Under the pieces are notes generated by a model. That model saw nothing but the letters and a program-made list of their open reading frames with translations. It searched no databases and was not told the DNA's origin. The position numbers were made by a program, and so were the translations under genes. Below, piece after piece: positions 62,106-64,000 of a DNA stretch of 64,000 nucleotides. The stretch is taken from NCBI GenBank assembly GCA_003268905.1, contig QLTU01000020.1:1-64000 (forward strand), in the 5' to 3' direction. Every line of letters starts with the position of its first letter. Within the stretch, counting starts at the first letter, position 1. This DNA comes from Acidovorax defluvii (GTDB taxonomy: Bacteria; Pseudomonadota; Gammaproteobacteria; Burkholderiales; Burkholderiaceae_C).

Positions 62106-62150
62106 ACCACAGGCCCCTGCACGCTGAGCCCGGTCTGCCGGGGTCAGGCA

Positions 62151-62182
62151 CAAAAAAACGCGCCCTGGGGCGCGTTTTTTTG
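62151..62182. terminator. Bidirectional intrinsic terminator between the HPF-like gene and gap
   Basis: AAAAAAACGCGCC (62152-62164) pairs with GGGCGCGTTTTTTT (62168-62181) around a short loop. The A-run and T-run serve both directions for the two convergent genes. Confidence 0.92.
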
Positions 62183-62197
62183 TGGGGATCGCCGTGC

Positions 62198-64000
<1,803 letters not shown>

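Overview
The window is GC-rich proteobacterial chromosome, most likely a betaproteobacterium of the Comamonadaceae (Acidovorax-like). This rests on the gene families (DUF3717/DUF1289, DUF1631, YhdP, fused indolepyruvate ferredoxin oxidoreductase, MazE/MazF of the DUF3018 type) and on about a dozen copies of a short palindromic repeat with the core GCGCTT-N(4-8)-AAGCGC followed by AGAGGC, which I associate with that family. Genus is inference. No rRNA, tRNA or CRISPR array was seen.

Layout. 1-3.2 kb is a small accessory patch: the 3' end of an IS5-type transposase, a truncated STAS/MlaE-like gene ending in a 115-bp inverted-repeat element, a mazEF module, and a brnTA module between a broken partial copy of moaC and the intact moaC. 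3.3-10.8 kb is mostly housekeeping: BepA-like protease, small membrane protein, TerC transporter behind a yybP-ykoY (manganese) riboswitch, two small conserved proteins, YaeQ, purB and a glutathione S-transferase.

10.8-17.9 kb is the most interesting block. Eight minus-strand genes with overlapping or nearly touching ends encode an FAD oxidoreductase, DUF1365, a Cfa-type lipid methyltransferase, a chalcone-isomerase-like protein, a GPH/MFS transporter, a DUF3833 lipoprotein, an SDR and a SnoaL-like protein. An exported glutathione peroxidase lies just upstream. This looks like a membrane-lipid modification pathway tied to oxidative or photo-oxidative stress. A sequence resembling an RpoE-type promoter lies in front of it. 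A ChrR-like cupin elsewhere in the window (59.3-60.0 kb) carries an apparent single-base frameshift.

19-31 kb holds a degenerate HD-GYP protein, glnE, and a coupled run yhdP-nitrilase-PAS histidine kinase-FixJ-like regulator. 31-39.4 kb holds an OmpA-like lipoprotein, a 46-codon membrane protein divergent from mltA with overlapping start codons, an MFS_3 exporter, and an Lrp regulator divergent from a fused indolepyruvate ferredoxin oxidoreductase. 39.7-45.4 kb is yajC-secD-secF and DUF1631. 45.5-51.3 kb is dprA and a LysM protein opposite def-lipoprotein-fmt-azlC-azlD. 51.5-64 kb contains pgk, a methyltransferase, a DTW-domain protein, a RIO-like kinase, DUF1439, pirin, SlyD, a cysteine-less glutaredoxin-like protein, a frameshifted cupin, a DUF4130-like remnant, a PuuD-like amidotransferase, an HPF/RaiA-like protein, gap and the 3' part of tkt.

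A theme across the window is that the palindromic repeat is not confined to intergenic DNA. It appears inside the reading frames of fmt and moaC, and it makes up the start and signal-peptide region of the BepA-like protease and the chalcone-isomerase-like gene.
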